NCBI GenBank assembly: GCA_018883425.1
Contig: VFQY01000012.1
Coordinates: 1-40,190, forward strand
Length of the DNA stretch: 40,190 bases
Direction: 5' to 3'
Source of the DNA: Candidatus Omnitrophota bacterium
GTDB taxonomy: Bacteria > Omnitrophota > Omnitrophia > Omnitrophales > Aquincolibacteriaceae
Shown here piece by piece: positions 7,455-15,288 of this stretch. Position 1 is the stretch's first letter, and the number at the start of each line of letters is the position of its first letter. The position numbers were made by a program, and so were the translations under genes. Below the pieces are notes generated by a model. The model had not been told where the DNA came from. It did not search any database and saw only the letters and a list, made by a program, of their open reading frames with translations.

Positions 7455-9692
7455 TTACGCTCGTTTAATGATTTCAAGCTCTTCCTGCGACTTCTCGGCA
7501 TCGCGGATCACAAGGGCGATCAGCAGAACAGCCGCCCCCGCCGCGCACCAGAAGACAGGCACCGAGTTTTCGTATTTAACGACGAGCGGTATGGCCAGCA
7601 AGGCCACCATGTTCATCACCTTGATCAGCGGATTCAGTGCGGGACCCGCCGTATCTTTGAGGGGATCTCCGACCGTATCGCCCGTTACTGACGCCTTGTG
7701 CGCCTCCGAACCCTTCCCCCCGAGAACGCCGTCCTCAATCAGTTTTTTTGCATTGTCCCAGCCGCCGCCGGCATTCGACATAAAAACCGCGAGGAGCTGG
7801 CCCGAAAGAATCATGCCGGCAAGAAATCCTCCGAGAGCTTCTTTCTTCAGAAGAAAGCCCACGATCAGCGGCGCTGCGATTGCAAGAATACCGGGGCGGA
7901 TGAGTTCCTTCTGGGCCGCCGCTGTGCAAATGGCCACAACGCGGGCGTAATCCGGCAGCTTCTTGCCTTCCCAGACGTCCTTGTCTTTGAGCTGCTCGCG
8001 GACTTCCTTCACGATAAGAAATGCTGCGCGTCCTACAGCCTTGATCGTCAGTGAGCTGAAAAGAAAAGGAATGGACCCTCCGATCAGAAGCCCGATGAAG
8101 ACATTCGGGTAAGAAACGGAAAGACCTGCGGCGATCGTATCGTAAGCATCCTTGGTGATCGTGCTGATGTCAGTGATGTAGGCATTGAAGAGTGAAATCG
8201 CCGCGACGACCGCGGAGGCAATCGCGATACCTTTGGTAATCGCCTTCGTGGTATTTCCGACGGCATCAAGATCTGACAGGATCTGACGCGCTTCACGAGG
8301 AAGCTTCGCCATTTCTCCGATGCCGTTGGCGTTGTCGGCAACCGGTCCAAAAACGTCCATCGAAATATTATCGCCGGTAAGCGTCAGCATGCCGATCCCG
8401 CACATGGAAACTCCGTAAGCGACAAAAGTCGGGTCCGTTCCCGTGTAAATGAGCGCTGACATCGCAATCGCGCTTCCGATCACAAGAATGGCCCACACCG
8501 TACTCTCGAGCCCCACGGCAAAACCCGTAATGATGGCCGTCGCATGACCGGTCTGACAGGATTCGGCGATCGACTTCACGGGCTTGTGTTCCGTGTGCGT
8601 GAAATACTGCGTCAGCCGCTGAATGGCCAGCGCCAAAACGATGCCGACAAACGTGGCCCAAACCGGCCGCATATCCAGCCCCGCGATCCCGAGATTGGCC
8701 CAAACGGCAAGCCCCTCATATTCGGGTTTTCGGAAATAAAAAAAACCCGCCAGGACAAATCCCGTGACAGACACGGCTGCAGAAATGAAAAAACCATTCG
8801 TAATCGCCTTCATCGCGTCGCGAAGATCATCGGTCGTTCGGACTGCGTAGGTTCCTACAATCGAAGCGATCACCCCGATGGCCCGCACGAGGAGCGGAAA
8901 GATCACACCTTGATGGCCGTAAGACGCCCACCCGAGAATCATCGCGGCCACGATCGTCACTTCATAAGACTCAAAAATGTCCGAAGCCATTCCGGCGCAG
9001 TCTCCGACATTGTCGCCGACGTTGTCGGCAATCGTCGCGGCATTGCGCGGGTCATCCTCCGGAATATCTTTTTCGATTTTCCCCACGATGTCAGCCCCCA
9101 CGTCGGCCGCTTTCGTGAAGATGCCGCCCCCCACGCGCATAAAAAGCGCGATCAAGGTACCTCCGAAACCGAAGCCCAGAAGGACTTCATAGGCTTTTTC
9201 CCCGTAAATCATGAAGATGAGCGTGCCGCCGAATAGCCCTAGACCATCCGTCAGCATTCCGGTGACCGTTCCTGTGCGGTAGGCGACTTTGAGCGCTTCG
9301 CTGAAACTCCGCCGCTGCGCGGCAGCCGCCACGCGGACGTTGCCGCGGACCGCGAGGTTCATCCCGATGAATCCCACCATCGCCGAAAAGATTGAGCCCA
9401 TGAGGAAGGCACACGCCCGTCCCACCGCGATATGCGCTGACCCGGCGGTGAAATAAAGAGCCGCCGTCACGAGCAGAATCAGAAATGAAATTGTCTTGAA
9501 TTGTTTATAAAGGTAAGCGTTCGACCCGATCAGAATCGCACGGCTGATCTTCTGCATTTCTGCCGAGCCCTTGTCTGCCGAGAGAACCTGGGCACAGAGA
9601 AAACCTGCGTAGAGGAGGCCGAGAATCGCGGCGGCCAAGACGCCCCAAAGGGCAACGACTTCAAGCTGGGTAAATCCATCGAGATTAAACAA
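7455..9692 (-). CDS. hppA: K+-independent membrane-bound ion-pumping pyrophosphatase
   Basis: This 745-residue integral membrane enzyme hydrolyses pyrophosphate and pumps H+ (or Na+) across the membrane, recovering energy from biosynthesis. The pyrophosphate-site motifs are all present: DVGADIVGKIEKDIPEDDPR, NAATIADNVGDNVGDCAGMA, DVFGPVADNANGI, and near the C-terminus GGWDNAKKLIEDG with TGDTVGDPLKDTAGPALN. The segment DAVGNTTKAITKG has lysine where K+-dependent enzymes have alanine, which places it in the K+-independent class. In known cases that class is mostly H+-pumping. Translation appears to start at TTG 9692 with GAGG a few bases upstream. terC lies 47 bases upstream and cstA 15 bases downstream, all co-directional. 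Confidence 0.97.
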   Translation of the reverse strand: MFNLDGFTQLEVVALWGVLAAAILGLLYAGFLCAQVLSADKGSAEMQKISRAILIGSNAYLYKQFKTISFLILLVTAALYFTAGSAHIAVGRACAFLMGSIFSAMVGFIGMNLAVRGNVRVAAAAQRRSFSEALKVAYRTGTVTGMLTDGLGLFGGTLIFMIYGEKAYEVLLGFGFGGTLIALFMRVGGGIFTKAADVGADIVGKIEKDIPEDDPRNAATIADNVGDNVGDCAGMASDIFESYEVTIVAAMILGWASYGHQGVIFPLLVRAIGVIASIVGTYAVRTTDDLRDAMKAITNGFFISAAVSVTGFVLAGFFYFRKPEYEGLAVWANLGIAGLDMRPVWATFVGIVLALAIQRLTQYFTHTEHKPVKSIAESCQTGHATAIITGFAVGLESTVWAILVIGSAIAMSALIYTGTDPTFVAYGVSMCGIGMLTLTGDNISMDVFGPVADNANGIGEMAKLPREARQILSDLDAVGNTTKAITKGIAIASAVVAAISLFNAYITDISTITKDAYDTIAAGLSVSYPNVFIGLLIGGSIPFLFSSLTIKAVGRAAFLIVKEVREQLKDKDVWEGKKLPDYARVVAICTAAAQKELIRPGILAIAAPLIVGFLLKKEALGGFLAGMILSGQLLAVFMSNAGGGWDNAKKLIEDGVLGGKGSEAHKASVTGDTVGDPLKDTAGPALNPLIKVMNMVALLAIPLVVKYENSVPVFWCAAGAAVLLIALVIRDAEKSQEELEIIKRA

Positions 9693-9739
9693 GTTGCGCC
9701 TCGCTTGTTTGGATCTTCGGTTGGGTTGATCGTTCTCTT

Positions 9740-10642
9740 CTAAGTCTGTTTTTGGGGCCGCAGCACAGACAAAAGAATCGACGCCGCGAGCACGGCGGCA
9801 ATCACTGCTAGCGCAACGGCCACAGGGATTTTAAAAAATTCCGCGATGACCATCTTGATTCCGACGAAAATCAAAATAACGCCGAGACCGTAATTCAGGT
9901 AGTGAAACATTTTCATCAGCCCGGAGAGGGCAAAGAAAAGAGCCCGGAGCCCGAGAATAGCAAACGCATTTGAAGTGTACACGATAAACGGATCTACGGA
10001 AATCGCCAGGATCGCAGGAATGGAGTCCATCGCGAAAATCACATCCGTCGTCTCCACTACTAAGAGAACGACAAAAAGCGGCGTGGCATAAAGCCTTCCG
10101 TTTTCACGCACAAAAAAACTCTTTCCCCGGTAGTCCGAGGTCACGGGCATGAACCGCCTGAAAATCCTGAGAACAATGTTTTTTTCGGGATCGACATCCT
10201 TGTCATCTTTCGCAAACAGCTTGGCGCCGGTCACGATCAGAATGGCGCCGAAGACATAGATGATCCAATGGAATCTCTCAATCAGCGCAATGCCGGTGAA
10301 GATAAAGAGCGCCCGCATCAAAAGCGCGCCGACGATACCCCAGAAGAGAACCGTGTGCTGATATGCGGCAGGAACTCTGAAAAACGAGAAAAGAAGGAGA
10401 AAAACGAAAAGGTTGTCGACGCTGAGCGATTTTTCGAGGACGTAACCGGCCAGAAACTTCATGGCCTTCTCAGCGCCCCAGTAATGGTAGATGCCCGCGT
10501 TAAAAACCAGCGCCATTGCGATCCAGACGGCGCTCCAGAGGAGAGCTTCCCGTATTTTGACCTCATGCTCTTTGCGGTGAAAAACCAGAAGGTCCACCAT
10601 CAGCATGACCGCGATAAAGATGTTAAAGTAAATCCAGATCAA
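9740..10642 (-). CDS. TerC/Alx-family integral membrane protein
   Basis: The 300-residue protein has eight or so membrane helices and the two acidic motifs of the TerC family, EKSLSVDNLFVFLLLF and ETTDVIFAMDSIPAIL, which lie in related halves. Characterised members (Alx/MntX, TerC) export Mn2+ or act in metal handling for secreted proteins, so metal-ion efflux is the likely role, unproven here. Start is TTG 10642 with GGAGA about eight bases upstream. A small hairpin GAGCA-loop-TGCTC lies at 10669-10682 just upstream. I looked for the yybP-ykoY Mn2+ riboswitch often found before such genes and do not recognise it. The gene precedes hppA by 47 bases. Confidence 0.93.
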   Translation of the reverse strand: MIWIYFNIFIAVMLMVDLLVFHRKEHEVKIREALLWSAVWIAMALVFNAGIYHYWGAEKAMKFLAGYVLEKSLSVDNLFVFLLLFSFFRVPAAYQHTVLFWGIVGALLMRALFIFTGIALIERFHWIIYVFGAILIVTGAKLFAKDDKDVDPEKNIVLRIFRRFMPVTSDYRGKSFFVRENGRLYATPLFVVLLVVETTDVIFAMDSIPAILAISVDPFIVYTSNAFAILGLRALFFALSGLMKMFHYLNYGLGVILIFVGIKMVIAEFFKIPVAVALAVIAAVLAASILLSVLRPQKQT

Positions 10643-10741
10643 AAAGAATCTCCGGGAAAGCCGCAGTTGAGCAAAGATGCTCCGACATTCTAATCAGAAA
10701 TACCGGAATGAGAAGCAAAAGATGGTCCCCGCGGCAATTTC

Positions 10742-11851
10742 TCAGCCGATACGTTTATGAAACTTTCGAATACTGATCCCGACGACAAGGAGCGCCATTG
10801 CCGCGAGCGGGATGATCTGAGGGATCAAATCCGAAAATCCGAGTCCTTTGAGAATAATGCCGCGAATGATCTGCACAAAGTAAGTCAGGGGTATGAATTG
10901 GCTGATCACATAGATGGGCAAGGGCATCCCCTCCCGCGGAAACATATACCCGGATAGGAGAATCGAGGGGGGAACAATAAACATGACCATTTGCGCAGCC
11001 TGCTGCTGGTTATTCGAAAGAGTCGACGCCAAAAGCCCGATCCCCAGACAAACCGTCAAAAACAGGAATGTCAGCAAGAGGAGCGTTAGAAGATTACCCC
11101 GGATGGGTATGTGAAAGAGGATCTGCGCGGCCGCGATAATCGCAACAGAGATGAACATGCCGATGCCGATGTAGGGGATCAGCTTTCCGATCATGATTTC
11201 ATAAGGCTTGACCGGCGTCACGAGAAGCTGCTCGATGTTACCCATCTCTTTTTCGCGGACAATGGCCGAGGCTGTGATCATCGGAATCAGCACCTGCAGC
11301 AGGAGCCCCACAAGACCTGGGACCATAAAAAAGGGCGTTTTAAGATCCGGGTTGTACCACATCCTAGGGCGGAAATCGACGGCCGCCTTTTCGGCGGATC
11401 CGGCTCCGGAAAATTCTCTCTGAAGGAACGCGGAAACAATTGCCCGGCTTGTGTTCAGCGCCGTGTTTGCGGGATTAGAATCCGTTCCGTCAATCACAAG
11501 CTGAAGCGGCGGCTCGCGTCCGGCAAGCGCCTCGCGCATGAAGTCGGGAGGAATGTGAAGGCCTGCCTTAGCTCGGCCCCGATCAAGCGTTTGCCGGAAA
11601 TCCAAGGGGGATTCGACATGCTTGACGGCATCGAAATAGGCAGACTGTTCAAAGGCCTCGACCAAACGGCGGCTCATCGAAGTCCGGTCCTCATCGTAGA
11701 CAGCCATCGCCAGGTGTTTGACGTCGCTATTGATACCGTATCCGTAAATAATGAGCTGAACCAGAGGCATCGTGACGATCAGCATGAGCGTACTCCGGTC
11801 CCGGAGGATATGAAGGAACTCTTTCTTGGCAATCGCCTTAATCCGTCTCAC
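10742..11851 (-). CDS. ABC-2 type transporter permease
   Basis: This is the membrane subunit of a drug-efflux-type ABC-2 exporter. It has an N-terminal helix after KKEFLHILRDRSTLMLIVTM, a large periplasmic loop (about residues 50-175), then five C-terminal helices with the ABC-2 signature IVREKEMGNIEQLLVTPVKP and the MFPREGMP loop near the end. The frame is open back to 11983, but the convincing start is GTG 11851: GGGAGG sits six bases upstream, and this gives 369 residues, the usual size. It then overlaps the ATPase gene by 14 bases. Together with the upstream ATPase, adaptor and TolC genes it forms a complete tripartite exporter. Only one permease gene is present, so a homodimer is expected. 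Confidence 0.93.
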   Translation of the reverse strand: MRRIKAIAKKEFLHILRDRSTLMLIVTMPLVQLIIYGYGINSDVKHLAMAVYDEDRTSMSRRLVEAFEQSAYFDAVKHVESPLDFRQTLDRGRAKAGLHIPPDFMREALAGREPPLQLVIDGTDSNPANTALNTSRAIVSAFLQREFSGAGSAEKAAVDFRPRMWYNPDLKTPFFMVPGLVGLLLQVLIPMITASAIVREKEMGNIEQLLVTPVKPYEIMIGKLIPYIGIGMFISVAIIAAAQILFHIPIRGNLLTLLLLTFLFLTVCLGIGLLASTLSNNQQQAAQMVMFIVPPSILLSGYMFPREGMPLPIYVISQFIPLTYFVQIIRGIILKGLGFSDLIPQIIPLAAMALLVVGISIRKFHKRIG

Positions 11852-12776
11852 GGTTTTCCTCCCGAGCGAGCGCCGCAAAAACATCTTCGAGCCCCGCGCC
11901 CACAGGTTTGACAGCGTTGATGCGGAGGGCATTTTCGCGAGCCGCCTCCATGAGGGCCGGCATCGCTGTCTCCGGACTTTCAACGTTTAAGTGAAGAGCG
12001 GTTCCGTAGACCGTCATATTGATCAAACCCGGAAGTCCGCGGAAGATCTTCGAAGCTTTGAGGAGGGGCTCACACTGGACTTCCAAAACTTTTCCGGGGA
12101 TTTGCGCCTTGAGCTGCGCGGGTGCGCCTATCTTGAGGATTTTTCCGCGGCTGATGAAAGCAATTTGAGCGCATCGTTCCGCTTCCTCCATATAGTGCGT
12201 GGTCACGAAAAGGGCCACGCCCCGGGCGGCTAACTCGTACAGGACTTCCCACAGATCCCGCCTCGAAAGAGGATCAATGCCCGCTGTCGGTTCATCGAGA
12301 AACAATATTTTGGGATCATGCAGAAATCCGTTGGCAATCGCAAGCCTCTGCTTCCACCCCCCGGACAAATGCCCCGCCAGTCTGTCTTTCCAGGGACCTA
12401 ACCCCGTCAGTTCGTAAACTTCCCGGATTCTTTTCTCAAGTCTTTCACCCGTGAGCAAATAAATACTGCCGTAAAAACGGAGATTTTCCTCGACGCTCAG
12501 GTCGCCATAGAGACTGAAGCGCTGAGACACATAGCCGATCGATTCCTTGATCTTTTCGGGATCCCGAGTCACATCGAAACCTGCCACCCAGGCACTGCCC
12601 GCCGTCGGCTGAAGAATTCCGCAAAGCATTCGAATCGTCGTGCTTTTTCCGGCTCCGTTCGAACCGAGAAAACCAAAAATGCTGCCGTAGGGAATTTCGA
12701 AGGATACACCATCCACGGCGGTGAACTTGCCGAATTTCCGGGTCAGCGAATCAGCACGGATAGCGGTCTGCATCAC
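11838..12776 (-). CDS. ABC transporter ATP-binding protein
   Basis: The 312-residue ATPase powers the exporter encoded by this operon. It has Walker A GSNGAGKSTT, Q-loop GYVSQRFSLYGDLSVEEN, the signature LSGGWKQRLAIANG, Walker B KILFLDEPTAGIDP and switch histidine VTTHYMEEAERC. The signature has tryptophan in place of the glutamine of LSGGQ, a variant common in drug/polysaccharide exporters of this type. The last ~90 residues (from LKIGAPAQLKAQIPGKVLEV) form the C-terminal regulatory extension typical of ABC-2 drug-efflux ATPases. The start ATG overlaps the stop of the adaptor gene as ATGA, so the two are translationally coupled. Confidence 0.95.
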   Translation of the reverse strand: MMQTAIRADSLTRKFGKFTAVDGVSFEIPYGSIFGFLGSNGAGKSTTIRMLCGILQPTAGSAWVAGFDVTRDPEKIKESIGYVSQRFSLYGDLSVEENLRFYGSIYLLTGERLEKRIREVYELTGLGPWKDRLAGHLSGGWKQRLAIANGFLHDPKILFLDEPTAGIDPLSRRDLWEVLYELAARGVALFVTTHYMEEAERCAQIAFISRGKILKIGAPAQLKAQIPGKVLEVQCEPLLKASKIFRGLPGLINMTVYGTALHLNVESPETAMPALMEAARENALRINAVKPVGAGLEDVFAALAREENRETD

Positions 12777-13471
12777 GGGGAGACCTTCCCGTTTTTGAGC
12801 GTAACTTCAGCCGCGACTCCGGGTCGAACAAACTCCTCTGCGTCATCAAGATTCACTTTCACCGCAAAGGTTTGCGTTACCCGCTCTTCGGGCGTCTGAA
12901 CGTTCCGCGGAGTAAATTCTGCCTGGGGGGCGACATAGCTGACATGACCCGGGTAGCGTTTGCGGATACCGTCGAAGCGGATCAGAGCTCCCTGACCTAA
13001 TCGGATTTTGTTGATCTGTCCTTCCGGAACGTAGATTCTCACCCAAAATTTACTATCGTCTCCCACAACCACGACGGGACTGCCCGCAGCGGCGATCTCC
13101 CCGGCCTCGTGGACTTTCAGGAGCACGATGCCGTCAACCGGGGAAACAATACTCTGATCCTCCAAGCTAAGTCTGGCCAGCTCCAGCGACTGCTCCGAAA
13201 CGCCGCCCGCCTTGAAGAGGGCTTCAGCCCGCTTAAGGTCCTTTGCATTTTGATCATACCGGTCCAAAACCGCCAGCAGGTCACCTCTTCGAACCCTGCT
13301 CCCTTCGTCCACGTTGAGCTGGCGAATCCGTCCTGCAGCCCGCGCGCCGACCTTGTGTTCAGTCATTTCGAGCGTACCTGTAAATTTCATCTTTTCGCCG
13401 AACGGAGACAGTGAACAGCTCAAATAAAAAAATGCAGGCAGACAAAGAACAGCTAATTTCAAGGACTTCAT
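12773..13471 (-). CDS. Periplasmic adaptor (HlyD/membrane-fusion) lipoprotein, short form
   Basis: The adaptor links the ABC pump to TolC. A signal peptide with lipobox (CLPAFFYLSC) predicts a lipoprotein. The barrel-sandwich halves are visible as GARAAGRIRQLNVDEGSRVR followed by RGDLLAVLDRYDQ, and SIVSPVDGIVLLKVHEAGEI, with a beta-barrel segment KIRLGQGALIRFDG. The alpha-hairpin between the lipoyl halves is only about 35 residues (AKDLKRAEALFKAGGVSEQS onward), and the whole protein is 232 residues against 330 or more for typical YhiI/HlyD adaptors. It is therefore a compact adaptor. Stop-start overlaps (ATGA) occur at both ends, with tolC upstream and the ATPase downstream. Confidence 0.9.
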   Translation of the reverse strand: MKSLKLAVLCLPAFFYLSCSLSPFGEKMKFTGTLEMTEHKVGARAAGRIRQLNVDEGSRVRRGDLLAVLDRYDQNAKDLKRAEALFKAGGVSEQSLELARLSLEDQSIVSPVDGIVLLKVHEAGEIAAAGSPVVVVGDDSKFWVRIYVPEGQINKIRLGQGALIRFDGIRKRYPGHVSYVAPQAEFTPRNVQTPEERVTQTFAVKVNLDDAEEFVRPGVAAEVTLKNGKVSP

Positions 13472-14784
13472 GATTCCTCCGCTGAGAACACCTGAGACAG
13501 ACGGCCCATCGCATGAGCCGTTCTGACGAATGCGAGCTGAAGAAGAGCCTCCCCCTCGCTGCGGAGGTCCGCAGCTTCAAGGTAAGCGCTGTAAACCTGG
13601 TAACGCTCAGCCGGAGCCGCCATGCCCTGCCGATATCTATTCAAAGCGTAGGCCCACTCTCTCCTCGCTGTCCGGTAGCGGCGCTCGCGCACCTCTGCTT
13701 GAAACGCCGCCTCTTGAAGGTGCTCAAGAGCCGAGGCAAGAGCCGCATCGACGGACAGAAGCGCGTCTTTTTTTTGAGCTTCCGCCTCCCGAAGAAGACT
13801 CCGGGCCTGCTTGAGGTTAAAAAGTTTTCGTCCCCCCTCGAACAGAGGCCAGTCGACCTTGGCGGCAAGTGTGTAGGTTGGATCCCAGCTCGAAGGCTCG
13901 GTTCCGCTGGGTCCGTAATCAGCAAGACCCGATACCCGCGGTAGAAAATCGGCGGCCGCTGCTCTTCGCTCGGCCTTTCTGTCTGCGACGAGTGCGTCCA
14001 GCCTGAGAACATCCGGATGTTCTTCGTGAGGCGGTCTTCTCGAAAGATCCAGTCCTGACCAAAGGCCCGCCCTTTCACGGACGGGAAAAATCACCGGAGT
14101 CCCTGGATCCAGAGCTAAAGAAGCAAGAAGTTCACGCCGCCTCGCGGAGGCCGCCGCCCGGCTCGACTCTAAAGTTTCCCGCGCCGCCAGAACTGCATCA
14201 GCAGCGCGGTCAGCTTCAAGCGCCGTGCCGCTTCCGTTTCGGGCCGCCTCGTGAGCCGTTTCGGCCCCAAGAAGCCGGCTGGCCAAAGACGCTTCTGCCG
14301 AACGCATCTGCTCGCAGGCCCGCTTAGCATCAAAGTACAGAGCCGCCGTAAGTGCAAGAACGTCTTCACGTGTTTTAACCCGCTCGGCCTCCGAGAGTTT
14401 CTTGGACGCACGGGCGGCCCTGAGACGCTCAAAAGCTCCCCAATCGAAGAGCGCCTGCTGCGCCGCAAGCCTCGCATCGAAAGCATTAAAAGGCCCCACA
14501 ACGGGTTCCCTCGTAGGCGCGGGTATGCCCATCGCCAGAAGGTTGAGCGTGCGGCGGCTCTGGGATGCGCTCACATGGACCTGCGGCAAAAGCTGTGCCG
14601 CGGCAGTGCCGGCCCTCGCATAAGCCTGCTGAACTTTTTCATCCGCAAGAAGAATGTCGAGATGCCGCGATGCAGCGGTTTCCAGCGCCTCTGCAAGATT
14701 CAAACGAAGCGGCCCCTCGGCAAAGCAGGCGCCCTCAAGACCCAGCGTCAGAAAGAGCACCGCCGCGGCTGCGCTTTTAAGCAT
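13468..14784 (-). CDS. TolC-family outer membrane efflux protein
   Basis: This is a 438-residue outer-membrane channel subunit. It has a signal peptide (MLKSAAAAVLFLTLGLEG, cleavage near CFA) and the double repeat of the OEP family. In the first half are LNLAEALETAASRHLDILL, AGTAAAQLLPQVHVSASQSR and AQQALFDWG. In the second half are AAADFLPRVSGLADYG and AAKVDWPLFEGGRKLFNLKQ. Long helical stretches rich in alanine, glutamate and arginine alternate with the strand segments. It follows the marR gene after 17 bases and its stop codon overlaps the adaptor start, so it belongs to the same operon. Export substrates are unknown; MarR control suggests a toxic compound. Confidence 0.93.
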   Translation of the reverse strand: MLKSAAAAVLFLTLGLEGACFAEGPLRLNLAEALETAASRHLDILLADEKVQQAYARAGTAAAQLLPQVHVSASQSRRTLNLLAMGIPAPTREPVVGPFNAFDARLAAQQALFDWGAFERLRAARASKKLSEAERVKTREDVLALTAALYFDAKRACEQMRSAEASLASRLLGAETAHEAARNGSGTALEADRAADAVLAARETLESSRAAASARRRELLASLALDPGTPVIFPVRERAGLWSGLDLSRRPPHEEHPDVLRLDALVADRKAERRAAAADFLPRVSGLADYGPSGTEPSSWDPTYTLAAKVDWPLFEGGRKLFNLKQARSLLREAEAQKKDALLSVDAALASALEHLQEAAFQAEVRERRYRTARREWAYALNRYRQGMAAPAERYQVYSAYLEAADLRSEGEALLQLAFVRTAHAMGRLSQVFSAEES

Positions 14785-14801
14785 CTTCAGATCCCTTCAT
14801 C

Positions 14802-15218
14802 TCAATGAGCCTGAAGTTTAAGGAGTATTTTATGCAAAGTCCGGCACTCGGCCTCGTCGAGAGTTTCCAGCACCGGCGACCAGCGGTGCGCGGCCGCTTT
14901 TTGAAAATCGCGGATAAACTGATCGCCTTGCGCCGTGGCCTCGACGGAAATCCGCCTTCGATCTCCCGCGTCCTGCACACGTCGAACGTAGCCTAAACGA
15001 ACCAGACGTTCGATGATGCCCGTCACAGTCGGCATGGAAACTTTCATATCCCCGGCCAAATCACTCATCGATCTTTTCTTTTGAGACCTCACGGCCATTG
15101 GCATCATGAATTGCGTTTGAGTCACTCTGCGGGCCGAGAAAAAATCCAGATGCATGCCGCGGATAACTCCGGGAACCATCGACGCTAAGGCAAGACTTAA
15201 AACTCTGGAATTCATCAC
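14802..15218 (-). CDS. MarR-family transcriptional regulator
   Basis: The 138-residue protein has the MarR winged helix: FMMPMAVRSQKKRSMSDLAG, then DMKVSMPTVTGIIERLVRLG, and the wing YVRRVQDAGDRRRISVEATA with the conserved D-x-R-R pair. The ends are helical, as needed for dimerisation. The start at 15218 (tandem ATG ATG in effect, with AAGGAG upstream) puts the SD directly against a palindrome. It is the first gene of the tolC-adaptor-ABC operon, so it most likely represses its own transcript and is released by a substrate of the pump. The ligand is unknown. Confidence 0.93.
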   Translation of the reverse strand: MMNSRVLSLALASMVPGVIRGMHLDFFSARRVTQTQFMMPMAVRSQKKRSMSDLAGDMKVSMPTVTGIIERLVRLGYVRRVQDAGDRRRISVEATAQGDQFIRDFQKAAAHRWSPVLETLDEAECRTLHKILLKLQAH

Positions 15219-15222
15219 TCTC

Positions 15223-15272
15223 CTTAATACTTAGGTTAAGCTACGCATTAAGCTGAACAAAATAACTGTCAA
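15223..15272 (-). promoter_or_regulatory. Promoter and probable MarR operator of the efflux operon
   Basis: On the minus strand TTGACA (15272-15267) is followed after 16 bases by TAATGC (15250-15245), a plausible sigma70 promoter. Just downstream, at 15223-15240, lies CTTAATACTTAGGTTAAG (plus-strand reading), whose arms CTTAA/TTAAG form an interrupted palindrome around the expected transcription start and against the SD. A further TTAAG half-site is at 15248-15252. The position and size suit a MarR dimer; the binding itself is inferred. Confidence 0.55.
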
Positions 15273-15288
15273 GCTTGGTTTTGAAAAA

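Noticed and set aside
10643-10741. Possible yybP-ykoY manganese riboswitch before terC
   Set aside because: The expected conserved loops of that riboswitch are not present; only a small 5-bp hairpin is visible and the region is under 100 bases.
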